DNA of 64,000 bases from Protopterus annectens (lineage: Eukaryota; Chordata; Ceratodontiformes; Protopteridae), in assembly GCF_019279795.1 (NCBI RefSeq), contig NC_056744.1, forward strand, positions 901,471,404-901,535,403, written 5' to 3'. Below the pieces are notes generated by a model, which saw only the letters and a program-made list of their open reading frames with translations, did no database searches and was not told where the DNA came from. Below, piece after piece: positions 45,097 through 57,398 of this stretch. Position numbers and translations under genes: made by a program. Positions within the stretch are counted from its first letter, which is position 1; each line of letters opens with the position of its first letter.

Positions 45097-46200
45097 TTGC
45101 AAATTCAGTTTTTCAGTTGTAAATTCAGTTGTACTATCCACCTCAAGCAGTAGACCTGTAACAAGTGCCATATCCCAGGGTTCAGTCTTGGGGCCTCTAT
45201 TATTTGGGATATACTTTTTTGAGGTGCAGGCCAAAACCAGTGGGCTATGGCTGACCGAGTTTGCAGATGACTGCAAGCTGGGTTCTGTCATCAGTTCTTC
45301 TAGTGATGTGGACATCCTCCAAGAGGGTCTTACTCAGACAAATGACTGGTGCCAGAAATATGGCCTCAAGCTGAATACCAAAAAATGCATCATCAACCCC
45401 TTTGGGGATAGTGATGTCCCCACAAATCAATGCATTAATAACAATGTCCTAAGCACTCAATCAGTCATGAGGGATTTGGGCACCCAAGTTGATAGCAACC
45501 TGACTTATGATTACCATGTTGCTTCTGTTGTACAGAAAGCCTTCTACATGGCCCACCTCATAAGTGAGGGTATCTCATCCAGGGACAAGGAGGTCATAAC
45601 ATCTCTGTATTCTTCCCTTACAAGGCTCATTATTGAGTACAATGCCCCTTTCAGCATGTGCCTCGCAAAGCACATGCAGCAGCTGGAGAGACCACAGAGT
45701 TTCCTCACCAGGAGAATCCAGGGCCTCAAACATCTACCATACACAGATAGGCTAAAAGCCCTATCCCTCTACTCAGTTTCATATAGACTCCTTAGAGGTG
45801 ACCTCTGTCTGGCATACAAGGAGTTCACGGACCCCACCTTGATGGAACTGCTACATATCCACAAGTCAAGTTCCACTCAAGTAACCCACACGTGTGGCCT
45901 CAACCTGGTCTGTGACATCAACAAGACTTGCTGGAGGGACAGGTTTGTGTCCCAAGGACTCCCCTATCTATGGAAGAGACTCCTTCTACATGAAGTAGAG
46001 TACCTCTTTACCCTTTTTTTAGCACAATCTGGATAACTAGATGGGAAACAGAAAATATATCCCTCGGATTCCACCCATGTCCCTGCTGGACAGTGGCATT
46101 GGGTGCTGATTTGCTTAAACATGGGCTAAACTCTTGGCTAGGCTTATAAGGGTCTCAGGGCCAATAGTCTAGTAACCTCCTATGATCCTATGATCTTATA
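45097..46200 (+). mobile_element. CR1 3' fragment with intact FADD
   Basis: A 5'-truncated CR1 copy running from the RT palm to the terminus. It ends GGGCCAATAGTCTAGTAACC followed by CCTATGATCCTATGATC, a clear short tandem repeat typical of CR1 3' ends. It is of the same type as the element at 605-4556 but better preserved in its RT. Confidence 0.9.
45125..46036 (+). pseudogene. CR1 reverse transcriptase C-terminal half, about 300 open codons
   Basis: Open from SSSRPVTSAISQGSVLGPLL (no ATG at the truncated start) to a stop at 46034. Landmarks: GPLLFGIYF, LTEFADDCKL with the catalytic Asp pair intact, YGLKLNTKKCIINPFG, MRDLGTQVDSNLTY, the thumb with LIIEYNAPF, then YRLLRGDLCLAYKEF, LMELLHIHKSSS and NKTCWRDRFVSQGLPYLWKR. 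The last residues (LLLHEVEYLFTLFLAQSG) have left the frame. Missing the first half of RT and the endonuclease, it cannot act on its own. Confidence 0.88.
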
Positions 46201-46546
46201 TTGTGATATTTAACAGCATAGTATTTATTTTATGATTTATCATATTTTTATATGCATCTTTATTTTTTAAAGGAATGTTATAGAACTGTTTATTTGATCA
46301 TGTCGACTCAGCCTTTGAATGTTAGTGGCTGTTGATTTTATATTTAATGAGTTGCTTAATATATTATTCCAGATTCTGAAGAAGTTTTAACAGAAGAAAT
46401 CACTCAGTCTTGAAGCCTCAATAAAGTGATTCTATATTACTGTGAGCTACTGTGTCGTAACAATTTCTTTATCAATATTCAGGAATGGTGTTGGCTAAAA
46501 GTACACCAAGGACTTGATAGTATGTGGGAATGGTAGGGAAAAAATA

Positions 46547-46556
<10 letters not shown>

Positions 46557-46609
<53 letters not shown>
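46557..46609. repeat. (TA)n microsatellite
   Basis: About 53 bases of TA after a short (GT)n, directly abutting the GGGTCTA end of the next element. Confidence 0.96.
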
Positions 46610-46611
<2 letters not shown>

Positions 46612-46881
46612 GTCTACTTCATTTCATTGAAAACTCATTTCACTCATTTCGTTGAAAACATATTTCACTGAAACTCAGCTGCTAAGCACAATTCACTGAA
46701 AGCTCACTTCACTGAAAACTCATTTGACTGAAACTCGTTTCACTGAAAGGTATATGCCTGCTCCCCACTGTAGTGCAGTCCTGAAGTAAGTATATATAGT
46801 AAGGGGTATATATTGTCTTCTGGAAAGAGTTATTCATTCAACTTGTAAGTATCCATGTCTATGGTTTACAATGTTTAAAAT

Positions 46882-46884
<3 letters not shown>
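46610..46884. mobile_element. Foldback-related element with iterated TTTCACTGAAA arm
   Basis: It starts GGGTCTACTTCATTTC beside (TA)n. It then carries about nine repeats of the 11-base near-palindrome TTTCACTGAAA or variants, spaced by about five bases (CATTTCACTGAAA, AATTCACTGAAAGC, CATTTGACTGAAA). Next comes a partial core: CACTGTAGTGCAG, then a GAAGTAAGTATATATAGTA block that aligns with the CTCGGAGTTGGTATATTTAA block of the main family. A second (TA)n follows at 46885. The right arm is missing or unrecognisable. Confidence 0.6.

Positions 46885-46931
<47 letters not shown>
46885..46931. repeat. (TA)n microsatellite
   Basis: About 47 bases of TA, forming the right bracket of the preceding element. 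Confidence 0.96.
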
Positions 46932-46935
<4 letters not shown>

Positions 46936-47137
46936 AATGCATTGCTCCAGAACCGGGTCCAGCAGTAGATGACCTAAGCAGTTGCCTAGAATTCAAGGGA
47001 ATAAGCAACTACCTGGCAAGAGCTGCATCAGGAAAGTTCATGCAAGTGTTCAAGAATTTGGCATTTTATCCATTTTTCTTTAAACTTCATCCTTTGTTAC
47101 TGATTATACAATGACAGCGTATTGCTATTCCAAATGT

Positions 47138-47266
47138 GCATGCTGACTGGGCTGTCCAATCACCATGCACATTTTTGAATAGCAATAAGCTGTTATTGTT
47201 ATTTAGCAATAACAACTTATTGCTATTCAAAATGTGCATAGTGATTGGACAGCCCAGACAGCATGC
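47138..47266. repeat. Foldback hairpin with 60-bp arms
   Basis: The arms at 47138-47198 and 47207-47266 are inverted copies with only a few differences (GCATGCTGACTGGGCTGTCC against GCATGCTGTCTGGGCTGTCC), separated by 8 bases. The ATTGCTATTC sequence at 47120-47130 adds a third, partial copy. No coding potential. Confidence 0.93.
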
Positions 47267-47280
47267 CTGTTGTAAACTGA

Positions 47281-47352
47281 GCATATATCAATAGAAAAAA
47301 GTCTGGCTGCTGAAGTACTATTGAGTAGCCAGACTTTCCTATAGACATATGC
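47281..47352. repeat. Second hairpin, about 28-bp arms
   Basis: GCATATATC..AGAAAAAAGTCTGGCTGCT pairs with AGTAGCCAGACTTTCCTATA..ATATGC across a loop of about 12 bases (GAAGTACTATTG). It lies 14 bases after the larger hairpin and may be part of the same palindromic element. Confidence 0.8.
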
Positions 47353-47458
47353 TTAGAGGACAGAGCAAAATATAAGATAAATCAGGTATATTCTGCAAAA
47401 CTAAAGATGCAGAAATGTACTTGATTTTTCTTGTATTTCTGCTCTGTCCCTACTAAAA

Positions 47459-47760
47459 GAACTCTCAACTGTCCAGATTTTCACAGAACGTCCAGATTTT
47501 TGCCACATAGTTTTGGTCCTTTCCTCATAAAAATGTTGATTTCTGGTAAATCACTGGGGGATTGAAGTCATTAAATATTGACAGATATTTGAGTTTTAGG
47601 CTTTATATTCTTCAGAAAACGAACGTTAACACAAAAACTCTTAACCTCTCATTCCAGCATCTTTCTCAGTTTTTTTTTAAGAGCAATATTTGAAATCTGT
47701 CCCTGTTTTTGGACCTTTGACCCCTGCTTTATGTTGGGCTTTGTCCAGACTTCTTGCATT
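47459..47760 (+). mobile_element. MITE-like repeat, about 300 bp, copy 3
   Basis: It begins AACTCTCAACTGTCCAG and matches 13597-13889 through TTCCTCATAAAAATG, TGATTTCTGG, GGGATTGAAGTCATTAAAT, TTGAGTTTTAGG, AAGAGCAATATTTGAAA and CTTTGTCCAGACTTC. The right terminal repeat (GTTGAGAGGTAT) is not preserved. Diverged pieces with TTTCACAG..TGTCCAGATTTT words also occur near 49366-49460, 50137-50180 and 51260-51450. Confidence 0.65.
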
Positions 47761-50700
47761 TACAGGGATGTAATGGCAGGAAAAAGAACGGCAACAGAGA
47801 TTCTCTTTTTTCCACTGCTTCTCCTAACCAGTACTGTTGTAATGTACAAATGTGGGGAAAGTAAGTCCCATATGCATGTGCAGATCAGTTTGTCCAGGGA
47901 CATCTTCAGAAGAGGGCTAGATAAATATATTAGTTAGAGTTAAGGGGTGGGGGGATGAAAAAGTTAAATGGGAAGGAGGGATGATTGGGAGGAAATGAGG
48001 TAAATGGGGAGGGGCTTAAGAGGTTTAGGCAAGTGTAGCTAGATAAGGGGATCATATTTTGGCGTGAACTTGCTAAGGCGAAGTTATGGCCGTGAAGACC
48101 TGTAGGATTACAGGAGAGCAGGTAGGCCTTGGATTGCTGATGGATGGTGAGCTAGTCAGTGCCAGGTGGTTTGTATAACTATATATATAATTATTATTAT
48201 TTTTTTTTTCTCCGTTGCTGAATGGTAGTGGCTTGGATGGGAGCAAAACAGTGGGGACTGTGATGCTGGTGGAAGTATGCTTGCCATTGTGGTGGCTTTT
48301 GCTGGGTTGGTTGTTCTCTCTTGGCAGAGGATAACTTAACAGCTTCACTGGAACCCTTTACAGCTTCACGGGATCATTATTACAGGGTTACTGATTTTGG
48401 GATATTTATTTAATTATTTATTCAAAAAAAAAACTCTCTCTCTGTATAAAAATAAAGCTGAAGGGATATTTATAAAATACAGCTGAGGGGATAGACAGGG
48501 ATTGTCGCACCTGGTCGGCTGCAATTTCTTGTTGGTCTTCTGGACTTTTGCCGGTGTTGGCTGGTGAAGGAGGTGTGGGAGTCGATGGGGGGTTTATTGT
48601 AGGGCTGGGCCCTTGTGTCGGTCACTTCAGTGGTCGATTCAGGCACTCCGTGGACCTAGGAAGCAATAAAACCCTTCATTTTCACTTTTTCCTCAGTCCC
48701 AGGGATTCCACTCAGCTGACATGACCAGGGGCTATTCGTGGGCTCCAAGTAAAGTGGAGTAATGGCTGCTACCGTGCATGCACAGTGCAGTGCTAATTGT
48801 CAGCTGAAGGGGAGCGTGTGGAGTTCTGTAATATGTCCAGAATTGTGCATCACATTTTGGTCAGCTTCATGCCTATGTTAAATGTAATAATATTATAATT
48901 ATAATTAAACAATGCGCCAGAGAGTAACTCTATATAAGTAAACACCGGGTCCAGGAACGGCAGCTTTTTGGGGTGGAATAAGGCATGTCTCCTATAGCCA
49001 TGATGTTATTATCTGAGTATCTACTATCACAGTGAACATACTGGCACAAATACATTATTTTCATTCTTTACGTATAGAGCAACCTAAGGAATGTAATACT
49101 GGATACTCGTGTAAAGACCTGCACCATATTTACACTAAATATTTAATTAGCAGTATATACAAAGTGAGTGAACTGATGCAAAAAAAAAAAGTTCAGTTTG
49201 TATCTGTTTCAGTGGTATTGGCAGGATCATTCTAATTGCTGTGGCATCAACCATACAGCAACTAGAGTGTCTGAGAATCAAAGAAGTAAAACATTTCTCT
49301 ATAGGTTACCCCTTGTGTTGTCTTGGGGATCGCTCAAAAAAAAAAAAAAGATAATCGATGGGTGATCGTGCCTCTTCAACTGTACATACTTTCACAGGCT
49401 GGCCAGTTTTGCCTCACAGTTTTGGGCTGTTTTCCATAAACTGCATTTGCTAGATAGCAAGAGCTGTTCACTTCTTTGTTTGCTTAGAAGATGGTAAAGG
49501 AGGCTTTGGCATTTCTGTGGCTTTGCTTGGATCACAGCCCCTGCATCTCAATTTTGGGGAATTGTGGAGTGTTTTGGGCAGTTCCTCAGGTAGGGGAAAT
49601 AAGAAAAAAAAGTGTTTCTCATCTAACAGTGAAGTCTCTAAATAACGTGTAATTTAAGTGTCAGACTCCAAATCTTGTGGGCAATGCAGCTATCTGAAAT
49701 CTGTCTTGTTTGTCAATTGTATAAGGCTGTAAGAATGCTTGGTGACATGGAGGTGGTTGATTCTTGGTAAGGAGTTTATGACGGGTGTTCAAACACAGGA
49801 TTCATTTGTTGTTTGAGGTATAAGCTTCATAGTTGTAAAGATGTGCTAGCATGTGATATGGTGGATAGTTGTTCTGGCAAGTAAGCCATTTGTTCTAAGA
49901 TCGGAAACTTCAATGTCTGCTTGGCTTTCAGGTTTTGGAGTGTTGCCGCGGCTGTGATTTTGTCAGGGAGGGTGAGAGTGTGTGTTTCAGAGTTGTGACT
50001 CTCCTCTAAAGAGTGACAGTCAGGCACATGCATTGTGCAGCATTAATGGCAATGGGGGAGGCTTATGCCAGGTGTTGCTCTACAGAGTCCAAAAATGCTG
50101 CATAAGAGCAACTTGGCTACTTATTATGGGCACATCTCCCAGGTGTCCAGACTTTCGCAGAATGCTCAGTTTTGCAGCATGGCAGGATGTCATTGACTTG
50201 CTGCTTGGACCTGTGGCATTGCTGATGGGGCAAGGTGAGTAAACGCCGCATCTTCACTTTTGTGGGCTTTAAGGTGGCAGAGTTATGTGCACAGCACATG
50301 CGCTGTAGGTTTTGTGCAGTTTACTTACATATGACAGAACCCAAAAGGATAACAGTTAACAGAACAATTTGAGAATGAAACTTGTTAATTAAGTACATTT
50401 CTGCAAAATGGTTTGACATTCATGTTATACACATTTGAATTTTCAGTTAACGTTAAAAAAAAAAAAAGTCATGTTTCTCTTTTTAACACAACTAAGCTAA
50501 CCATCCCCATATTTCTACAGTAACCAAATGGTTAGAGGTGAGGTAGGTGCACGGTTTGAATACACAGACAGGCTATTCAGCTTTTGATCAGTGCTAAGGT
50601 CTCTATAGAGTAGGACTGCAAAGATGACTAAAATAGGTGAGAATAATGGAGGGGAGATGTGACAGTTAAGCACTTTAAGTAGAATTGATTTTCAGGCATG

Positions 50701-52300
50701 TTTTGGCTCTTTATTTCTGGTGAGGAGGAGGGTTTTACCAGGTAATAGGTTTGAAAGCTTCACTGTCCATGGGAACATTTGAGAAGTAAAAGGCAGTTTA
50801 CCTAGTTAATTTTAAAGGATAAGTAATACATGTAAGGGTAATGAGCAGTCTATCCTGCTCTTGTATGCCAATAAAGGGGGTTTCCTCCCAGTGCTCTTGT
50901 TTCTTTCACATTTTAAGGACATGTAGTAGGTGGATTGGACACCTCAAATTGGCTGTAGGTGCGAGTTTCCATGTGAATGAGTGATAATGATGCAAAAATA
51001 CCTTGACAATGCTAGCCACTCGACGGTGTAAAACTTGGCTCAGGATGATATTCACTGTGGAAGTGACACCCTGACACCAGGTGCAAATGGGGAGGAGGAA
51101 ACAAGGGGTTGACGGCAGATGGGTTGGCTATTCTTGGGGGGTTGCAGTTGGGGAGGTTGACAGACATTTGGGTTTAGACTTGATACCCGTTGGGAGGTCT
51201 GCATTCTCTGGCAGCTGGTGGGTGGAGAGAGTTTGGAAGAGGTGCTTGTAACATACCCTGGTACAGATTTTCACAGGATGTCCAGATTTTATAGTTGGGT
51301 GGTTTGGACGACTGTCCTCTGTATTTGAAGTTGGCCATTTACTATAGGCTAGTTGTATCACTGGATGTGGGTATGCACAGAATGTCTATATCTGGACACT
51401 TTTTGGTCTGTTTTTCATTACATTGTGGTTCTTTGGTGAATTATGGTCAGATCCTTAAGCCCAAAGTTAGAAATGCTGTCATGATTTATAGTTCTGGTCA
51501 GATGTTTTGTTCTGGGAAGTAGTTATGACTGGCTTGCATTTTGCTTCTGTTTGCAGGATGCAGACAGTGGTATTTGACCAGACATGGCAGAATGGGCAGA
51601 TTTCTTCCTCTCTCATGTTCGGGTTGGTTCCTTAAACTGGGAGGGTTCTCAGTTTGTGTTCCTAGACTTGATAGAAAGATTACTGCAGATGTTAAAGGGG
51701 AGGCATACTGGTAATAAGGTTCTGTGCATGTTTGTCCCTTGTGGGACTGAATGGTAGTGTGAAGATGGTGGTTATGTGGCAGTGAGAGTCTTCACTATGT
51801 GCACGCTTATCACCTAAGGTACGGTGTAGGGTTTGTAACCTTGTGGGGGAGGTTATGTATGGTGAAACCCCCATTTTTGTGATGGATGCTGTCGCAGGTT
51901 CTGTAATTGGCTGTACCAGCAGAAGTATGGACTGGTTTAATTTTCTTTACTCTGATTACTGGGCAGCAACTTTATCAAGGAAGCTCAAACGATGGTTAAA
52001 ATGTGATACTTCTAATTATAGAATAGGCCTTTTAATGGAATGATTTTGTTTTATTTACTATTTATTAGTTATATCATTAACATGGGATGTGTGAAGAAAC
52101 TGTATGTGGAACTTTATTAAACAATCATAAGTTTTATTGTGGTGTCATATACTAGACTGGTGAGCACATTTTATGCAGTCGATGAATGAGACAACCCCTT
52201 GATGGTGCTTAATGTTAAGTTTTAGCTTATGCATGTGTAAAGGACTTACAGTTTTCTTTTCTTTTGCAGAGGTCGCAGATGGGAAATGTACAAAGTGGGC
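47761..52300. other. Mostly unassigned, with diverged repeat pieces
   Basis: No gene recognised in about 4.5 kb. Apart from the scattered MITE-like words near 49366, 50137 and 51260 and the fish-type repeat at 50879, I see only short A-runs (48424, 49178, 49336, 50456). Long open frames are absent. Confidence 0.4.
50879..51010 (-). repeat. Interspersed repeat with GGTTTCCTCCC, minus-strand copy
   Basis: GGTTTCCTCCCAGTGCTC, then GGACATGTAGTAGGTGGATT and GGACACCTCAAATTGGC read as the reverse complement of the repeat at 57830-57900. I know this sequence type as a common fish and lower-vertebrate interspersed repeat, without being able to name its class. Confidence 0.6.
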
Positions 52301-52309
52301 ATCAGTCAG

Positions 52310-52450
52310 TGGCTTGAAGGAAGTGGACTTCTAAAAGGTGGAAATTCTGGGAGATGAAGCTGTCCCACAAGCAGGCCCTGTTATTGTCACATACCAGGTT
52401 AAGGCTTGAGTGAGTTTCATTTGTAACATTTGACTTATGTTTTGGGCTGA
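52310..52450 (-). mobile_element. Possible CR1 C-terminal remnant, minus strand
   Basis: On the minus strand HKSNVTNETHSSLNLVCDNN, then RACLWDSFISQNFHLLE lines up with HKSSSTQVTHTCGLNLVCDI, then NKTCWRDRFVSQGLPYLW of the CR1 at 45097-46200. The rest of the surrounding 174-codon frame (to 52826) is not recognisable as CR1 and may be chance. Confidence 0.5.
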
Positions 52451-53811
52451 TAGGAATGTTTTGGTACATGCATGACATGAGTGTGGGTAGGATATGTGGG
52501 GAATTGTGTGCAGAGTTTAAGCTGAAATTAGAAAGCTTATGTGAGTCATCAATTCGGGATTCCTTGCAGATGTAGGTTATACTGATAAATTTACCTGATG
52601 CAAAGGTAACAAAGGGAAGGAAACTTTTGAATGGGATGTCTAGGACAAACAGCAGAGTAGGGTCTTTCAGCTGGTGGATTCTTGAGTCCACATGTCGGCC
52701 AGTTACTTGAATAGTTGTCATGAGGTTTTCTAAAGTGGTACATTGCTTAACATCATGGTGCTCTTTGGAATATTTTGGTGGGATGGTCATTGGAAAATAG
52801 ATAGAGAGGTTGATTGAGATTTCCATTTCTTGACAAATGAGGCTGTGATGAGTTGGGGGATTTATTTGTGGGGGTTGGGGTTATGGATTGTTGGAAAAAA
52901 TAGGGTTTATTTTCATTTGTTTAATATGGCAGTGGTATGGCAGTGGTATGGTTTGTGTGTGTTCGTGCTGCTAAAATGCCATGATGGCCATTTCAATGTT
53001 TTATTGCTTATAATTGGATAATGGGTGTGATGGCAGGATTGCTATTAAAGTAAATTTTGGAAAGGGTCGGAGTAGGTTGAAAAGGAGATGGATAGACTTT
53101 GACTATTGTCAATATGGGTTGATGCGGGGATTGGTGTTGGGATAGGAAGCTCAGGGGGCTACAGTTTCTGTGGTTTTATGTTAGGCTGTATTTAGTTATT
53201 CAGAGTGTTATGAAGGTCAACAAATACTAGGATGGTCATTAGGTGCTACGCTTGTATTGGATAGTTGCAGGGATGGCAGGATTGTTTTGGGCTGATATAG
53301 GGCTGCTGTTAGGGTGATTGTAGGCAATTACCCTTGCGTGGTTTCACATGGCATTGGGTTTAATGTTTTGGTGTTGCCTAAGACAGTTAAGGACCTGGGG
53401 CTTATTATGAAGTTAATATTGGTAGCTGGAATGAGAGAGAAGTTAGTTAATATACAGAAGGTATGCAAAGATATGGTTATCATTGGGAAATGGATCATTG
53501 GGTTAATGGTTAGTCAAGTGGTGGCTTTCGATGTTCATATGATAGGGCTTTTGGGATTGCTGACAGGGATCCATTTGGGTTTATAGAAGAGGGGTACAGC
53601 GAATGATGTTTGGCTGAATCATCCCTCCCCCTTTTGTATGGATGGTTAGGTTGTTGTAATTCTGGTAGGAGAGAGGGGGAACAGCCTGATCAGACTGGTG
53701 GGTGGAGAAAAGGGACAGGCTTGCCCTGTTCTATTCCCTCTCTGGTGTTGGATGTTTAAGCAGTAAATATAAGCGAGCAGATGTAAGGATGCTGCTTATT
53801 TGGTTGGAGGT
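52451..53811. other. Unassigned sequence
   Basis: No gene or repeat family recognised. G-rich on the plus strand, with a short GGCAGTGGTAT direct repeat near 52928-52949. Confidence 0.35.
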
Positions 53812-54638
53812 GTAATTCAATAAATGGTATATGAAGTGAGTTGTTGGATGGTGCTTCATAAGTAAATTAAGTGAGTGGAGGTATGGACGCTGCTTACTGG
53901 GTTAGGATGAGTAAGGTCATGCTGTCCTGACTTATTTGGCTGGTATGTAATTCAATAAATGGTATATGAAGTGAGTGGTGGAACGTTGCTTCATAAACAA
54001 AGTGAGTGAGTGGAGGTATGGACGCTGATTACTGGGTCAGGATGATGTCATGATTAACATTACATGGATGTCTATGCTGTGATTAAATCAGCTATACTAT
54101 GTTCACTTGTAATTAATAAATACTGGTTATCAAATCTATGTTATGGAAGTTTAATAAAGGTCATCAAATGTCATTCAGTGTGATGTGTGTTTATTGAAGG
54201 GGACCGAGACAATTTCTTCTTAAATAATGTCATTGTATAATAGCAATAACCACTACTGGATATGGGTATTACAGGATTTACCCACAGGTGGTATGTAATT
54301 CAATAAATGGTATATGAAGTGAGTGGTGGAACGCTGCTTCATAAGCAAAGTGAGTGAGTGGAGGTATGGACGCTGATTACTGGGTCAGGATAATGTCATG
54401 ATTAACATTACATGGATGTTTATGCTGTGATTAAATCAGCTATACTATGTTCACTTGTAATTAATAAATACTGGTTATCAAATCTATGTTATGGAAGTTT
54501 AATAAAGGTCATCAAATGTCATTCAGTGTGATGTGTGTTTATTGAAGGGGACCGAGACAATTTCTTCTTAAATAATGTCATTGTATAATAGCAATAACCA
54601 CTACTGGATATGGGTATTACAGGATTTACTCACAGGTG
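53812..54638 (+). repeat. Tandem repeat, 348-bp unit, two full copies and one partial
   Basis: Full units lie at 53941-54288 and 54289-54638. They begin TGGTATGTAATTCAATAAAT and run through GAAGTGAGTGGTGGAACG, GGTATGGACGCTGATTACTG and AAGGGGACCGAGACAATTTC to GGATTTACCCACAGG. A more diverged partial unit precedes them at about 53812-53920. The two full copies differ by only a handful of bases. Confidence 0.95.
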
Positions 54639-56129
54639 GCTTTATTTCATTACTTAAGCTTCACCTTCATGATCAGATTACACCAACTGTGGGTAAATCC
54701 AGTGGTACCCGCACCCAGTTGTGGGTTATTGCTAAAATGCAGAACTGAATCATTATGATTATCTTTTAAATGTTATATATTTTAAACAAAGTATTCCTTA
54801 GATGAATTGTGACTTTTTTCCTTGCTTTGACAGTCAAATATTTTACATATAGACACAGTACAGTTATATCTTAGAACTGACCACTAAAATAGACCTTTCA
54901 ACAGTGTTTGTTGTAAACTTGTCCTATATTTTATACAAAACTATTTCAGTTAACATATCTTTCTCTGTGTTTATGGGCCTAAGAATTCAAGAACAGTTAA
55001 ATGAAATCAATACTCATAACCTTAACTGCATGTTTGTATTTAAATACAAGATATACTATGATTTTAATTATTTTTCTAACCATGTTTACATTGAGATTAA
55101 TTTCTCATGAAAATTCTTATTAGTGCAACTGTAAGCACTTCTTATCCTTTTTGGTTAAAGCTACATGTTATCATTCAAGCAAGTAGACTTGGAACTGCAG
55201 GTATAATATGTAAAAGAAGAAAAATGATCTCACCACTGAAAATAAAAAAATCTAAGAGCTTGAGTGATATGTGTGGCTAACCTGATTCAAAGTTTTATGT
55301 AATGCAGAATCACTGTGAAACTTTCTTCTTTCAACTACCTCACAAATCTGAAAATTTTATATAGGAAAGGAAATTTCAAGTCATGACTTTCACTGAGCAT
55401 TTCTATGGAAACTAGCTGGTCATGGTAAACTTTTAACTGATATGAGGGGTTTCTGTCCCATTTGGGAACTTGCATATCTGAATATAGTAAATCCCTGTAT
55501 CCAGGATTATAGAAATATACTCAATGGTTTTGTGAAGATATTGTCATAATGAATATTTTTAAGAACTGTGAGAATAGTGGGTAAAGAGTGATAAACATAT
55601 AGCTATGTTCTCATATGTAAAGTAAATAAGAACCTCTTTTCTTACCTTAATAAACTAACAAACAATATAAGATTTTCAAATAAGACTTGAAGTGAAGTTT
55701 TACACACGAGTGATAACATTGCCCAGTAAGATGCAAAAACCCAGTCTACGCACAATCTGATATGTTGTATTGTCACATTTATAATCTTAGTAAACAACAA
55801 CATTATGGAAACATGGAAAATCAGTGCAAATGTTAACTATCATCACACAAGGTGGCTTAAAATATGTGTATGTACTGATGTAGCTATAGTGTTTTTGTAA
55901 TTTCTTTTTTTAGCATTTTATCTTTTAGAATTTTTTTTCATACTGACCTGCTCATTCAATGAATTAGTTTTTTAGACTCAAATTCATATTTATTAATCTG
56001 CCTAAAATACTTAACACAGCACAATATGCGTAAATCTAAAACAGTATCTACCTAAAACTATGGATACTCTAAAATGTAAACAAGCACTCTGTGTGTATAC
56101 TTTGTCTTCTTAAAATCGTAGAATATCCC
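54639..56129. other. Unassigned sequence
   Basis: About 1.5 kb of AT-rich DNA without a recognised gene or repeat. Confidence 0.35.
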
Positions 56130-56435
56130 CATCCAAATAAAACAAAGTTTATCTTTCTTCATATTCAAGCACAACCTAGATCTATGGAAGGGAAACAGAA
56201 AATTTACCCCAGTACTATCCCCTGTAATACTAATGGACAGAGGCAGCTCCTAAATGCTTTATACCATGCATGGGCTTCCTCATATTTTATGGTATATAAT
56301 TATCGACAATGGAATGGGTAAGGCCAATTCTATAACAAAATGGGATAGGTGATTCTGAGCACAAAAGGGAAATTGGCTAGACTTAAAATGGCCTGCAAGA
56401 GCAGGTAGCTGTGTGCTTACCTATGAACCTATAAA
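56130..56435 (+). mobile_element. CR1 3' terminal fragment
   Basis: The coding remnant SLSFFIFKHNLDLWKGNRKF, then TPVLSPVILMDRGS matches the last residues of CR1 ORF2 (SLALFKKNFDEWMGNKKYTP.. in the copy at 605-4556). The tail TTACCTATGAACCTATAAAA is the usual CR1 terminus. It is diverged and short. Confidence 0.72.
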
Positions 56436-57261
56436 AACAAGCAAAGGTTGATTTAACTGATGTGAAAATACTTAGCTAACTAGAAAATCTCTAAAAGGAA
56501 TGACTTAACAGGCCTCTTAAAAGCATCTAGCAGTGGGTCCTTCAGAAAACGCTGTGGACTAGGCACAGGATAATGGCCTGAGAGGCAAATGATCTAATGT
56601 CCACATTTGCATTCTGTAACTTTGCAGCAATAAGTTGCCCTTACTGGTAGAATAGATGGCACTGCTTAGCCTGTAAGGACATTTCAGTTCTTTAAAGGGC
56701 TGAAGCTACGTGGAATTAAAATACTAAGTTACTCTAAATTTAAAGTACAAATATGTATAGGCAGTCATGATGTCCCACAAAATAAACAACCAGCAGAATT
56801 CTGCACTAGCTGTACATGACAGTGTTCCATTTCAGGGAGTCACAGGTACTGTGTAAAGAGGCAGCCCAAGTACAATGAGACCAAGGCATGGACAAAACAT
56901 TCTCAGAAGAAGCTGCTGCTTGACCTGAGTGAGATTCATCTGGTAGAGATGTGTAAATCTGACAATAGTTAACAACTGGACCTACTATATTATCCAGATT
57001 GCACCAATATTACAATCTCTCCAGAAACAAATTTCAGTTTGTTACCACGACGTTTAACAAAACAGGACAAAAAGAAGCATGAGTCCCTAACATAGTATAA
57101 ACAGCCAAGACAGTCTTTGATAGCCTGAGCTCAAAAAATTACTTTTTTTCCCAAAGGTCCAGATTAATCTGCAGTGACTAAATGACACTATGGATTTCTG
57201 AAGGAAGTAAAGGTGAAGCTGCATATCGGCTGCTACCCGAGGTAACACAGGGCACTCCCTC
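56436..57261. other. Unassigned sequence
   Basis: No gene or repeat family recognised. Confidence 0.35.
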
Positions 57262-57398
57262 AAATCAGATCTCCCAGAGATAGCACATTCAGGGTTCTAC
57301 CCAAATCAGATCTCCCAGAGATAGTATATACAGGGTTCTACCCAAATCAGATCTCCCAGAGATAGCACATACAGGGTCTACCCAAATCAGATCTCCCT
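57262..57398. repeat. Minisatellite, 41-bp unit, about 3.3 copies
   Basis: Units start AAATCAGATCTCCCAGAGAT at 57262, 57303, 57344 and 57384 and continue to CAGGGTTCTACCC. Copies differ at one to three bases. Confidence 0.96.

Noticed and set aside
52302-52826. 174-codon minus-strand frame as a host gene
   Set aside because: Its last 40 residues match the CR1 C-terminus and the rest is unrecognisable, so chance openness is likelier than a gene.
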